Counted from the stretch's first letter, positions 33,506 to 43,204 are shown. The stretch: DNA of 64,000 nucleotides from UPXZ01 sp964345395 (GCA_964345395.1 CAYFRA010000002.1:4687-68686), one strand, 5' to 3'. Translations and numbers: made by a program. Notes: generated by a model not told the origin, from the letters alone.

Positions 33506-36500
33506 TTATTTTGAAAGGTAAAACTCTTTCATAAATTCAAAATAGATATCCAAAGCGTTTTTATTTAACAGTGTATCTAAATTCTCTTCAGTTATTAGCA
33601 AGTTACGCTTGTTCATCCCCGACGTAGCTTTAATGATATTTGGATCTTTCAGCAAACGGAGGAAGTAGGATTTCGAAACATTCAAATCATCAAAAGATTG
33701 TACAAAGATAAGGTTTAATTTGTTAAATTCTTTCAGTTTTATTTGTAAGTTGATTGTAGGGTAGTTTTCTTCATTGTAGGTATCTAATGCTCGTTTGATT
33801 TTTTCGTAATCAAACTTTCCTCCAGCAGGGATGTAGAAGACAACAAAGTGAGGTGAGTTGGGTCTATATGTAAACAGTCCTTTAAATACCTCACCACTTT
33901 CAGTGTAAGAGTCTTGTGATTCTTTATCTGTTTCTTGCTTGGTGTTTGTAGGTTTTGTCTCTTTTTGAGCAGTTTCATTGTTCTCCTTTTCGTCGGATTT
34001 ACTGTTTTGTTCAGCCTGTTTAGAATTATTTTCGCTTGTCTTGGCTTCGTTGTTGCTGTTATCAGCCATCTTCTCTTCGCTTTCTTTGAGGCGTTGAGCT
34101 AATTTTGCTAATTCTGCATCTTCTTGTCTTTTACGCTCCTCTGCTAAGAGTTTGGTCCCATCAATAATTTCAACTTGTGTTTCTTTCTCTTTTGGCTTAT
34201 CAGCAGCACCTAAAAGAGCTTTCGGAATATCTTTTGATAGGTTTTCGGCATCATAAGAGAGATATTCGTCAAGAGTTAGATTTGTAAGCAATTTTTCAAA
34301 ATTCTCTTCCGATATGATGATTTGCTCAATCTGCATTGTGTCAATCAAGGCCATCATTTCATTGTCGGTTTGCAAAGTGTTTTGATACCATATTCCTTCA
34401 TTGTATGACTCTAAGTTGAGAACCGATAAGGCTCGTTTATCAGCATCAATTTTTGTGAGTTCAAATGCAAAATCTTTAATCATAAAACGAGAGAAGTTGA
34501 AAATAGCCAAATTGTATTGCAACTTATTGATACCTTCATCATTGGCATCGGTAATGAACATGATGCGGTGAGGTGTAAATTTTAGATCAGAGAAGCTTGC
34601 AGCTATTTGCTCCTCAGGCGAGAGATTTTCTTGTTCACGTTTGGTGAGTAAGGTACCTAAGGATTTACCTTGCTGTGCAATATTTCCCTGTTTGAGTAGT
34701 GCTAAAATATCTTTTGACATAGCACCAATTTTACTTTCTGGATAGTTCTCTACCAATTTGTTGAGCGATTCTTCGAACTCTTCAGGATTCTTTGTTTTTC
34801 CAATGCTGAGTGTGTTCAAAAACTCAAATTGAGGTAACAAAGTAGATGAGGGATATTTGTTTTTCACCTCACTTACGTTGCTAAAAACTGACTCATAGTT
34901 GCTATCAATAAAAGCGGCATAGGTTTTTTTATAGAGTTCATCTTGCACTAAAAACATTCGTTGCTGATTCTCGATGTAGTTGGGATCAGCTAAGGTTTCG
35001 GCAAATTTGCTTGATGCATAATTATCTAAAATAGCTTGTCGATACTCCATCGCTTTCTCTTTTTTACCCTCTTTTGAAGCCATTAAAAAGCGTTGGAATA
35101 GCGTTTCAACTATTCGTTCATCGGTAGTAAAGCGATTTTCAAATTTTTCAAAAGTAGCATACGCCAACGGAAAATCTTCAATTTGATCTTTATACACAAA
35201 GCCCATATTGTATAGCCCCGTTGCTATGAGTTCGTTGGCTTTCTCTTTTTGTGCTGTGGTAAATGGAATTTGTGCCATATAATATCCCACCTGTTTAGGG
35301 TCATCTGACTTTTCGAATTGAGGAATTATCTCTTCGTTATTCGTCATTGTGTCACTGTCCAAATCACTACCAGCTTCAATTTCAGTTGAGTTTGAGGTCG
35401 AGGTCGAGTCGTTTGATAGCTCACTCTCCATTTCGTTTGTAAAAATAGCTGATGATTTTTGAGATCGTCTCCAGTCATCTTCTAATTTTCGATTGCCCCA
35501 TTTTCGTCTAAATTCATTTCTGCCCGAGTTTATCATAGCGGGGTTGTAAAAATACCAACTACCGCTACCACCTATTTGAGCAGCTGCCATATTGAAAGGT
35601 TTGTTTTCGTTTCGTTGTTTTTCAGCTAAATTTTTCTCTTCCGCCTTTTTCTCATCTTCAATTACTTTTTTAATAACTCGCTTAATAGCTTCATCTCTAT
35701 CTTTCTCTGTCATAGTTGAAAGAACAAGTAGGCTGTCTTGCAGATGTACTACATTGTAATCTTTAATCAATTCGCCTAAGATAGCAGAGCGGTGGCTTAT
35801 CTCTTCAAAATTGTGATATTCGGCGGTGTAGATTTTAGCAGCCTCGTCGTAGTAGGGGTGCGCTTTGTGATATGCTCTTTGCTCATAATATAATTTGCCC
35901 AATGTGGTGAGTGCAACACCTTTTTCAACACTATTTCTGGTGCTCTCTTCTATCGCTTGGTTATAATAACTTATAGCTTTTGTGGTATCTTTGGCGTTCA
36001 TAAATAGATCGCCCAATACCGTATAAATCTGATCTAAATAATCTTTGTTATTGCTGTTGCGAGCCATTTTTTTCAACTCTTTCTCGGCACTTGTGCCTTT
36101 TGATAACATCTCAATGCGCTTGATTCGAGCGTTGAAATCCATCTCATATGGTGGACTGGCTTTGATCACTTGTGAATAGTATTTGGCAGCCTCTTTTTTA
36201 TCTCCTTTTTTTTCTAAAAGTTGAGCAAGTACATAGTTGAGACGAGTTCTTTGTTTTTTATCTTTTTCTTTTTTGATAGCTGTCTTCAAGTGAGGAATAG
36301 CCGCGTCAAAATCACTCTCTTTGATTAAGTATTGAGCCCAAGTTGTAGCATAAAGTAAACTGTTTTTAGAAGACACTCTCTCTTTTTTTATGTTCTTCAA
36401 GATGTTTTCAGCTTCATAAATCCAATCGAGTTCTAAATATGCACGTGCCATCCATAGCTCAGCTTCAATGACAACATTGGGTTCGGTAGCAAACTGGCGA

Positions 36501-36985
36501 GTGATATAAGAAAATGTACCTATCGAACCAAGAAAGTCAGCTTTATGAAACTCTGCTACACCCAATTGTATCCAAGCTTTTTTGAGTTCAGGATTAAATT
36601 CAGTTTGATTGTAAAAAGCACGATACTTAGGATCGTTAGCACGCTTATAGTTCCGCTTAGGTTTTACTTTTATGGAGTGCATTCTGATTGCTTTTCGACT
36701 CTTTTCGATGGTTCGATCCATATTGCCTTTGGCACTTGTGGCTGCTTCGTGATTGCTAATAGGGAACAGATTAATCAAATCAGAATAGTTGTCTTTATTT
36801 GCTTTAGAGATATTCTCTTGCCCCTCTTTGAAACTGATGTTGCCATTGTAGGCAATGTTATATTTGGTAAGCAAAGCATGGTAGCGACGTGATGATGCAG
36901 TGTTTTTGTTGGTAGAACAGCCTACTAACAATAACACAAGCAGTACGAAAAGCGATGAAGTAATTATATTTTGTTTTGAGAACAT
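33506..36985 (-). CDS. porW: PorW/SprE-like TPR lipoprotein of the type IX secretion system
   Basis: It has 1159 residues from ATG 36985, giving a clean lipoprotein signal (LVLLLVGCSTNKN); an ATG at 37009 adds an unlikely hydrophobic extension. The start SRRYHALLTKYNIAYNGN is characteristic of the PorW/SprE family. Several TPR-like helix pairs follow (about 150-450, 560-760). A glutamate/asparagine-rich, coiled-coil region at about 900-1010 separates a C-terminal repeat domain. SprE is needed for gliding and secretion in Flavobacterium; PorW links T9SS parts in Porphyromonas. porX lies two genes downstream. Confidence 0.85.
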   Translation of the reverse strand: MFSKQNIITSSLFVLLVLLLVGCSTNKNTASSRRYHALLTKYNIAYNGNISFKEGQENISKANKDNYSDLINLFPISNHEAATSAKGNMDRTIEKSRKAIRMHSIKVKPKRNYKRANDPKYRAFYNQTEFNPELKKAWIQLGVAEFHKADFLGSIGTFSYITRQFATEPNVVIEAELWMARAYLELDWIYEAENILKNIKKERVSSKNSLLYATTWAQYLIKESDFDAAIPHLKTAIKKEKDKKQRTRLNYVLAQLLEKKGDKKEAAKYYSQVIKASPPYEMDFNARIKRIEMLSKGTSAEKELKKMARNSNNKDYLDQIYTVLGDLFMNAKDTTKAISYYNQAIEESTRNSVEKGVALTTLGKLYYEQRAYHKAHPYYDEAAKIYTAEYHNFEEISHRSAILGELIKDYNVVHLQDSLLVLSTMTEKDRDEAIKRVIKKVIEDEKKAEEKNLAEKQRNENKPFNMAAAQIGGSGSWYFYNPAMINSGRNEFRRKWGNRKLEDDWRRSQKSSAIFTNEMESELSNDSTSTSNSTEIEAGSDLDSDTMTNNEEIIPQFEKSDDPKQVGYYMAQIPFTTAQKEKANELIATGLYNMGFVYKDQIEDFPLAYATFEKFENRFTTDERIVETLFQRFLMASKEGKKEKAMEYRQAILDNYASSKFAETLADPNYIENQQRMFLVQDELYKKTYAAFIDSNYESVFSNVSEVKNKYPSSTLLPQFEFLNTLSIGKTKNPEEFEESLNKLVENYPESKIGAMSKDILALLKQGNIAQQGKSLGTLLTKREQENLSPEEQIAASFSDLKFTPHRIMFITDANDEGINKLQYNLAIFNFSRFMIKDFAFELTKIDADKRALSVLNLESYNEGIWYQNTLQTDNEMMALIDTMQIEQIIISEENFEKLLTNLTLDEYLSYDAENLSKDIPKALLGAADKPKEKETQVEIIDGTKLLAEERKRQEDAELAKLAQRLKESEEKMADNSNNEAKTSENNSKQAEQNSKSDEKENNETAQKETKPTNTKQETDKESQDSYTESGEVFKGLFTYRPNSPHFVVFYIPAGGKFDYEKIKRALDTYNEENYPTINLQIKLKEFNKLNLIFVQSFDDLNVSKSYFLRLLKDPNIIKATSGMNKRNLLITEENLDTLLNKNALDIYFEFMKEFYLSK

Positions 36986-37154
36986 AAATATCTGTATATA
37001 AAAAAGCATAACAATGCATTACAAAAACCAAAAAACAGGCTTTTTATTGTGTTTTTTGAGAAGGATATTCAGTATAAATAGAATTAAAATCGTATTTCAA
37101 CTAACTTTGCTCTTGTTGATTGACTCTTTATGGTTTTAAAATAATATTTAAAGA
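36986..37154. other. Intergenic region before the 129-residue protein gene
   Basis: Part of a 309-base gap between divergent genes. A plus-strand TAACTTTG (37102-37109) resembles a -7 box but has no good -33 partner. No RNA gene or hairpin was recognised, and no clear promoter was found for the porW-like gene. Confidence 0.4.
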
Positions 37155-37185
37155 GTTGAAATTTGACATATAATTTCTAACTTTG
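37155..37185 (+). promoter_or_regulatory. Promoter of the 129-residue protein gene
   Basis: GTTG (37155-37158), 19 bases, TAACTTTG (37178-37185), a full -7 match. The leader to the ATG at 37295 is about 100 bases. Confidence 0.55.
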
Positions 37186-37294
37186 CACACTTTGTTTTGT
37201 TATACAAGAAAAACAGAAGGAGATTACAGCAAATTTTATCTATTACTCGCTGATCTCTATAAATTGTAAGTATTTCAAATTTTTTTTAAGTGTT

Positions 37295-37684
37295 ATGTTT
37301 GCATTAGTATTAATATTGATAACAGTAGCTTTGGTTCTTTTCTTAGCAACTTATTTTAGTAGAAAAAAGAGTGGATATCAGGCTGAAGTCGTTATCAATG
37401 AAAACCCCGAATGTTGTGGAGCTCATGAAGTATGTGATGCAGAAAGTCTGCAAATTATCGATACTAAAGTTGAGTATTTTGACGATGAAGAGTTAGATGT
37501 CTTATCGGGCTTGGTAGCCGACAACTATTCGGAGGAACAGATAGACTCAATCTCAGAGGTGTTTTACTCGATGAAAGAGAGCGATGTTGCTTCGTGGTTG
37601 AGGAGTTTGCAATTGCGTCATATTCAACTACCCGAATTTATTCGTGAGGAGGCCTTGATGATTGTAGGGGAGAGAAGAGTTTAG
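37295..37684 (+). CDS. Conserved membrane-anchored protein of unknown function
   Basis: It has 129 residues. One N-terminal membrane helix (about 1-20), then a soluble acidic domain starting with a cysteine cluster CCGAHEVC (about 47-54). The following core YFDDEELDVLSG and SWLRSLQLRHIQLPEFI is strongly conserved, as far as I recall, in Bacteroidales genomes. The cysteines could bind metal, but no known family is matched. It converges on the CPBP gene with 28 bases between stops. It stands alone with its own promoter. Confidence 0.68.
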   Translation: MFALVLILITVALVLFLATYFSRKKSGYQAEVVINENPECCGAHEVCDAESLQIIDTKVEYFDDEELDVLSGLVADNYSEEQIDSISEVFYSMKESDVASWLRSLQLRHIQLPEFIREEALMIVGERRV

Positions 37685-37712
37685 AGTAATATTTAGCTCA
37701 AACGATCTTGTT

Positions 37713-38567
37713 CTAAATCTCTTTTTCTTTGTTTTTAAAAATCAGCCACATCACATATAAGCTCGCAATGCCGCTGATGATGCCGTAAATAAAAGTTTCA
37801 CCTTTTCCAAAGTTATCCATTGTATCTATGTTGCCATGGGTAACAAAATAGGCTATGACGATGATGGCGTTGTTGAGTAAGTGGAAAAATATTGGAAGCC
37901 ACAAACTGCCACTCCACACCAAGAGATAACCCAAAATAGCACCCAAAATCAATCGTGGGATGAAGCTGAACATTTGAAAATGAATGAGACTAAAAATGAT
38001 AGCCACCAACCATACCGCGGTGGTATTTTTTACTTTTAATCCAAAGATATTCATCAATGCACCTCTGCAAAATAGCTCTTCGCCTAAAGCAGGCATCAGT
38101 GCCATCACCAATAGATTGAAGGCTAATTGAGGAAAAGAATCTCCTACCAACATTTGCTGATAAAGCAAGTCGATACGTTCTTCGCTCACCCTCCATTTTG
38201 CTTCAAGAGAGGAGAGAAAATCAGGTAAAACAATTTGTTCATTGATGAATGCTAATAAGTTGATAAATGGTGCTATGATGACAACCAACAAGGTAGTTAA
38301 AATTACTTGTTTGTAGTTTGGGAGCTTGGTCAATGAAAAAGCTTGCAACGGCTTTTCATACCAAAGATAAGCAGCTAAAAGAGGAGGTATAAACAGAGTG
38401 AAAACCGATAATACCAATTGGGTTTTCTTTAATGATAAGATATCAGAAGCGTTTTTGAATAGGAGAGTAGCTACCGCCATACCTATGATGGCAAAAAAAA
38501 GTGAGAGGATGAGTAGTATCAGCAGTTTGCCCCAAAATCCAGACTCCTTGTATAGTGCTTTCAGCAT
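37713..38567 (-). CDS. CPBP-family intramembrane glutamic endopeptidase
   Basis: It has 284 residues from ATG 38567; an in-frame TTG at 38588 would overlap rimM and is less likely. About eight hydrophobic helices. The three CPBP (Abi/Rce1-like) motifs are present: GEELFCRG (EE-x3-R), FSLIHFQ (F-x3-H) and FHLLNNAI (H-x3-N). Members are membrane proteases or maturation factors for small peptides; the substrate here is unknown. It is the last gene of the dcw run, 10 bases after rimM. Confidence 0.84.
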   Translation of the reverse strand: MLKALYKESGFWGKLLILLILSLFFAIIGMAVATLLFKNASDILSLKKTQLVLSVFTLFIPPLLAAYLWYEKPLQAFSLTKLPNYKQVILTTLLVVIIAPFINLLAFINEQIVLPDFLSSLEAKWRVSEERIDLLYQQMLVGDSFPQLAFNLLVMALMPALGEELFCRGALMNIFGLKVKNTTAVWLVAIIFSLIHFQMFSFIPRLILGAILGYLLVWSGSLWLPIFFHLLNNAIIVIAYFVTHGNIDTMDNFGKGETFIYGIISGIASLYVMWLIFKNKEKEI

Positions 38568-38577
38568 ATTTATATCA

Positions 38578-39102
38578 TTAATTATCAATTAAACCTAAAG
38601 GTAAATCCATCAAAATTTCTTGCTTGTCGTGGTCTATTTCAACAATAAAATCATCTGCTGCGGGAATCATTATTTCGTCGTTATGCACCTCAACTAAAAA
38701 CAGAGCGTTGTCCGTTGAGTCGTCATACCCGTTGATGATACCTATTTTCCCTTTTTTTACATCAATCAATTCAAAACCGATAAAATAGTCAAGCGTTAGT
38801 TCATCATCATCATCGTTTATTTCTTCCATATATATTTTGGGTAGATATATGGATTGCCCAATATATTCACTCGCTATTTCGTCGCTGTCTATGCGTTCTA
38901 ACTTGATAATGCCGTTTTCACTATTTTTCATTCGGATATTTTCGATATAAAAAGGAACAAACAAACCTTCGGGCTCCATAAAAATAAATGGAATATCTAC
39001 GTTTTGGAAAATATCATAATCGACAACAAAATTCAATTCACCTTTGGTGCCGTGTGTTTTGGTTATTTTTCCGATAGGGAAAACCTCATTTTTTAGTATC
39101 AT
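38578..39102 (-). CDS. rimM: 16S rRNA processing protein RimM
   Basis: Assists maturation of the 30S head by binding ribosomal protein S19. It has 174 residues with an N-terminal RimM barrel (FPIGKITKTHGTKGELNF, the family start signature) and a C-terminal PRC-barrel domain (LTLDYFIGFELIDVKKGKIG and EIMIPAADDFIVEIDHD). It lies 44 bases after yqeY and 10 bases before the CPBP gene. Confidence 0.93.
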   Translation of the reverse strand: MILKNEVFPIGKITKTHGTKGELNFVVDYDIFQNVDIPFIFMEPEGLFVPFYIENIRMKNSENGIIKLERIDSDEIASEYIGQSIYLPKIYMEEINDDDDELTLDYFIGFELIDVKKGKIGIINGYDDSTDNALFLVEVHNDEIMIPAADDFIVEIDHDKQEILMDLPLGLIDN

Positions 39103-39146
39103 ACTCGTTTTTTATTCTGATCGATTAGCTACAAGTGCACAGTTGT

Positions 39147-39608
39147 TTATAAATTTGAAAGTACTTGCCTTACTACATTCGATATTGATTTGCCATCGGA
39201 ACGACCGGCTAACTCCTTGGATGCTACGCCCATAATTTTACCCATATCTTGCATGCCGTTAGCACCAAGTTTTTTTACTGTTGCTGTTATGTAGGCAGTT
39301 AGCTCCTCCACACTCATTTGTGCAGGTAGGTAGTTTTCTAAAATTGCAGCTTCAGCCAACTCATTTTCGGCTAACTCCTCCCTATTTTGTGTTTTAAAAA
39401 TGTCGGCGGCATCTTTTCGCTGTTTAATCATCTTTTGGATAATTTGAATGGCTTTTTCGTCAGATAGTGTGCCATCACCACCTTTTGCTGTTTTTGCTTC
39501 GAGAAACTCTTTTTTTGCACCGCGTAGTGATTCTAATTTTACCTTGTCGCGTTCGAGCATTGCACTTTTTATATCTTCATTGATTTGATTAAAAATATTT
39601 TCATTCAT
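39147..39608 (-). CDS. GatB/YqeY-domain protein
   Basis: It has 153 residues, entirely helical. It resembles the C-terminal tRNA-binding tail of the amidotransferase subunit GatB (ENYLPAQMSVEELTAYI, GAKGMQDMG-like, GRSDGKSISNVVRQVL). Standalone YqeY proteins are widespread and thought to interact with tRNA, without a firm role. Its place directly after ftsZ (12 bases) is common in Bacteroidetes. Confidence 0.9.
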   Translation of the reverse strand: MNENIFNQINEDIKSAMLERDKVKLESLRGAKKEFLEAKTAKGGDGTLSDEKAIQIIQKMIKQRKDAADIFKTQNREELAENELAEAAILENYLPAQMSVEELTAYITATVKKLGANGMQDMGKIMGVASKELAGRSDGKSISNVVRQVLSNL

Positions 39609-39620
39609 ATCGTTTCGGTT

Positions 39621-41138
39621 TTATTTGTCATTTTTTATACGTTTCCAAGCGGGAATATTCTTGATTTCTTTCAACTTGTCATCATCATCTTCATCCAAGA
39701 GGTCGAACAAATCTAACTCAGGAAAATCCTCTTCNNNNNNNNNNNNNNNNNNNNNNNNNNNNNNNNNNNNNNNNNNNNNNNNNNNNNNNNNNNNNNNNNN
39801 NNNNNNNNNNNNNNNNNNNNNNNNNNNNNNNNNNTCCTCTTCATCGAAATCATCAAAGGATTTATCGATTGGATCTACTGATTTTTTTGGTTGAGATGGT
39901 TGAGCAATTGATGTTCCGTATAGTTTTTTGAAAGCTGTGATAATATCCTCGTCGCTCAAATCTTCGTTGGGTTTCTTTTCAATAATCTCGCTATCTACCA
40001 AAATATCCTTGTTCTCTATTTCAGTGATTTCTTCAGCAGCTTTGGGAGAGCTACTTTTCGTTTGATTATCTTCGGGTAATGCTTCTTTTATCTCATCACT
40101 TTGTACATTATGCTTTATGATTTCGGGCAAATCGCTCACTTCAAATCCTGTAGCAATAAGTGTGATTTTAACCTTTTCACCCAAAGTTTCATCATAAGCA
40201 ATACCCCAAATTACGTTGATGTCCTCACCAACACTCTCCATAAATCGATGTACCTGCTTCACTTCATCCATTCTAATTTCATTCTCTTTAGAGCAGTATA
40301 AGCTCAATAAGATTTTAGTAGCTCCTTTCACATCGCTGGTGTTGAGCAGTGGTGAGTTGAGAGCATCCTCAATGGCATTTGTAATTCTTTCATCACCCTC
40401 AGCGTAGCCAGTATTCATAATTGCCACTTTTCCTTTACGCATAATGGAGTTCACATCTGCAAAGTCAATATTGATATGCCCTGTTTTAGTAATAATTTCG
40501 GCAATGGCTTTGGCAGAATTGCTCAAAATATCATCTGCTTTTTCAAAGGCGTTGGATAATCCAAGGTCGCTATAGATATCTTTCAGTTTTTCGTTGTTAA
40601 TGACCAATAGGGCATCTACATGTTCGCTTAATTTAGCTATACCTTTAAGGGCTTGTATGATTTTGTTTTTACCCTCGAATGCAAATGGAATGGTAACAAT
40701 GCCGATGGTAAGAATATTCAATTCGCTTGCCACTTGTGCCACAACAGGAGAGGCTCCAGTGCCAGTCCCTCCTCCCATTCCAGCGGTAATAAACACCATT
40801 TTTGTATTGTCAGAAAGATGATGTTTGATCAGATCAATAGATTCTTGAGCCGCTTCAAATCCAATTTCAGGGTTTCCACCAGCACCCAATCCATTGGTTT
40901 TTTCTTCGCCAATTTGGATTTTAATCGGCACCGGTGATACCTCTAAATCTTGATAATCGGTATTGCAAACCATAAAAGTAACATCTTCGATACCTTTTCG
41001 AAACATGTGATTGACAGCGTTTCCTCCGCCACCACCAACACCTATCACTTTTATAATTGAATCGTTTGATATTTTTATTTTACTGATAGGCATTGTTATT
41101 TTGCCTTCGAGTAAGTCTTTTTTGTCTTGTAGTTTCAT
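39621..41138 (-). CDS. ftsZ: Cell division GTPase FtsZ, interrupted by a sequence gap
   Basis: Tubulin homologue that forms the Z ring. The GTPase part is complete: VGGGGGNAVNHM, the tubulin signature GGGTGTGASPVVAQ and the T7 loop NIDFADVNS. The linker contains a run of 100 N (39735-39834). After it comes a very acidic stretch and a C-terminal peptide IPAWKRIKND, which should bind FtsA. The frame stays open across the gap. Identical 8-base sequence on both sides suggests the two contigs really overlap, which would give about 469 residues. An inner ATG at 41093 is an alternative start. Confidence 0.95.
   Translation of the reverse strand: MKLQDKKDLLEGKITMPISKIKISNDSIIKVIGVGGGGGNAVNHMFRKGIEDVTFMVCNTDYQDLEVSPVPIKIQIGEEKTNGLGAGGNPEIGFEAAQESIDLIKHHLSDNTKMVFITAGMGGGTGTGASPVVAQVASELNILTIGIVTIPFAFEGKNKIIQALKGIAKLSEHVDALLVINNEKLKDIYSDLGLSNAFEKADDILSNSAKAIAEIITKTGHINIDFADVNSIMRKGKVAIMNTGYAEGDERITNAIEDALNSPLLNTSDVKGATKILLSLYCSKENEIRMDEVKQVHRFMESVGEDINVIWGIAYDETLGEKVKITLIATGFEVSDLPEIIKHNVQSDEIKEALPEDNQTKSSSPKAAEEITEIENKDILVDSEIIEKKPNEDLSDEDIITAFKKLYGTSIAQPSQPKKSVDPIDKSFDDFDEEXXXXXXXXXXXXXXXXXXXXXXXXXXXXXXXXXXEEDFPELDLFDLLDEDDDDKLKEIKNIPAWKRIKNDK
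39735..39834. other. Assembly gap of 100 N inside ftsZ
   Basis: Exactly 100 N, the usual placeholder for a gap of unknown size. Plus-strand TCCTCTTC occurs directly before (39727-39734) and directly after (39835-39842). Joining the two copies keeps the ftsZ reading frame. Confidence 0.98.
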
Positions 41139-41177
41139 TTCTAAGTTGTTTTATTTTGTTTTACTCGTTGGTTTTTG

Positions 41178-42425
41178 TTAAGTTGGGTTTTCGTCATATC
41201 TGAACAAATCATTAATTTTTGATCCTATTTTTTTACGAACTTTTACCGTAAATGGGATTTTGCCCGGTATTTCAACCTTGTTGTCTGTCTCTTTTTTGAT
41301 ATTGGTCAGTAGCAGAGCACCAATAGCCAAAGCATATTCGGGTTCGTAGTATTTACTTTCACTTTCCTCGTCTAAATGGACGGAATGATCATTTTGATAA
41401 ACGTTGATGCTTGTGCGGTTGTATATGTATTCATCTAAATAACTCAGTTTGGAACCACCTCCGGTGATAAAAATACCGTGAGGAAGTGGAAATGTGATGT
41501 TGTCCAAAATATTTTGGATGGGTCTAAATATTTCATCTAACCTGGCTTCGATGATATGAGCCAGTTTCAGTGTCGATATTTTTACTTTTTCTTCATTGGC
41601 TTCTTCGTGGGGAATCCGTATGGTTTTTGGGTCAGTTACCAACAATTTGTCAGCCACACCCACCTTTCTTTTCAATATCTCAGCGTTTTCATAGCTAATT
41701 CCTATCGACTTGATATCATTTGTGATGTCGTCGCTACCCAGAGGAACCACTCTGTACTCTTGAAGCTTGCCTTTGTAGTAGATGGCTAAGGTGGTGGTAG
41801 AAGCCTCAAATGAAATTATTGCCACACCCTCTTCTCGTTCTTCATCAGAAAGCAATGCAGTAGATAGAGCTTCGATACCAACTAACTGGTAATCTAAGTT
41901 TAAGCCTGTTCGCTCGACGGTTTTTTCGATGTTGTTTCTGATGTAACGTTGTCCAATGATTACGTTAAAGTCGATACGCAACTTCTTGCCTCTCTTGTTT
42001 ATAGGATCTTTTTCGTATTTACTATCAATGTAATAGGCGTCTGGTGCAATGTCGAAAACAAATAAATCCATATCTTCAAAATGCTGAATACAGCTCTCTT
42101 TCATCTTATCGATTAGCTCTTCGTTTACGTAACCTATGATCTCTTGATCTACAGTGAATGTGTCGTTACGCATAGAACGTGCGTTGACGGTGATGCTGAT
42201 TTTATCATACTTTTTCTCTTTGGTTAAGTTGCTAATTAGCTTAACAACTTCAGTAGTACGATAGGCAGCATTACTGAAATTTAAAATAATCCCTTGCTCT
42301 ATGCCTTCATTTTCTTTTGATAGAGATCCGAGTATTTTCACTTTCCCGTCTTCTTGCACCACAGCAGAGAAAGCAGTAATATTATTACTGTTGTATTCGA
42401 TGTATAAAATAGGATATTTTGTCAT
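41178..42425 (-). CDS. ftsA: Cell division protein FtsA
   Basis: Actin-like protein that ties FtsZ to the membrane. It has 415 residues. Visible actin-fold parts are an N-terminal strand pair (ILYIEYNSNNITAFSAVV), an SHS2-like insert (about 85-165) and the phosphate-2 motif HGIFITGGGSKLSYLDEYI. The usual C-terminal amphipathic helix is represented by KIGSKINDLFRYDENPT. It lies between ftsQ (41 bases) and ftsZ (39 bases). Sequence divergence from E. coli FtsA is large, but context is decisive. Confidence 0.93.
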   Translation of the reverse strand: MTKYPILYIEYNSNNITAFSAVVQEDGKVKILGSLSKENEGIEQGIILNFSNAAYRTTEVVKLISNLTKEKKYDKISITVNARSMRNDTFTVDQEIIGYVNEELIDKMKESCIQHFEDMDLFVFDIAPDAYYIDSKYEKDPINKRGKKLRIDFNVIIGQRYIRNNIEKTVERTGLNLDYQLVGIEALSTALLSDEEREEGVAIISFEASTTTLAIYYKGKLQEYRVVPLGSDDITNDIKSIGISYENAEILKRKVGVADKLLVTDPKTIRIPHEEANEEKVKISTLKLAHIIEARLDEIFRPIQNILDNITFPLPHGIFITGGGSKLSYLDEYIYNRTSINVYQNDHSVHLDEESESKYYEPEYALAIGALLLTNIKKETDNKVEIPGKIPFTVKVRKKIGSKINDLFRYDENPT

Positions 42426-42466
42426 AATAATTAAAATTTTGATAGAATTAAATCAAGCAGGAATCA

Positions 42467-43204
42467 CTATCGCTTTGTACATACAACTTGATTGTTGAAA
42501 CTCAAATCTATTTTTGAATATGCCTCCCAACCCACTTTGCTCAGTCCGTAAAGATAAAACATTTGCATTCTTTTGAGCTTCTTTTCAAAGTTGTCAAAAC
42601 TACCCAATACTATGATGTGATCTCCTACGCGAGGTATAAGCTGAACCTGACTTTGGTTGTTGATATAGATTTGTTCAATCTGATTGTCCCAAAACTCATC
42701 TTTACGCACATACTTCACAAATTCAAACAACTCATTGGTAGCTAAAGTTTTTGTAACTTTGCCTGTAACGATAGGAAGATAAACACTGTTTTGTGTAGCT
42801 AATGGCATAAGCTCTCCCTCGTCGTCAACAAAATAATTTTCGCCTGAGAAAACTCTAAAAATTGGTTTCCTCTGATGGATATCTATAACCACCTCCCCTT
42901 TTGGAGATTTATAGCAATCTGCATTTTTGATGATAGGGTGCTCATTCAAAATCTTCTCTATATCGGCAGTCTTGAATGACTCAAATCTCTCACCAATGGG
43001 ATACAGATTGTTGTTGGCGAGATAACGAGCTATATCCTCTGCATCAATAAGCTGCAAATCGGCTGAGTTTGTAAAATGAATATTGACATTGCTACAAACT
43101 TGCCTGTTTTCATTATTGGCACTGAATTTATTCATACCCAGTAAAAACAACAAACTTGCCAGCACTGCAACGGATAATAGTATGTATTTGAGAGTACTAT
43201 TCAT
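42467..43204 (-). CDS. ftsQ: Cell division protein FtsQ
   Basis: Bitopic division protein linking FtsL/FtsB to the divisome. It has 245 residues: a short N-terminus, one membrane helix (about 7-24), a degenerate POTRA domain (NVNIHFTNSADLQLIDAEDI) and a beta domain (YFVDDEGELMPL, FDNFEKKLKRMQMFY). The start overlaps the murC stop by 8 bases (43197-43204). No other family fits the size, topology and position in the dcw run. Confidence 0.88.
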   Translation of the reverse strand: MNSTLKYILLSVAVLASLLFLLGMNKFSANNENRQVCSNVNIHFTNSADLQLIDAEDIARYLANNNLYPIGERFESFKTADIEKILNEHPIIKNADCYKSPKGEVVIDIHQRKPIFRVFSGENYFVDDEGELMPLATQNSVYLPIVTGKVTKTLATNELFEFVKYVRKDEFWDNQIEQIYINNQSQVQLIPRVGDHIIVLGSFDNFEKKLKRMQMFYLYGLSKVGWEAYSKIDLSFNNQVVCTKR

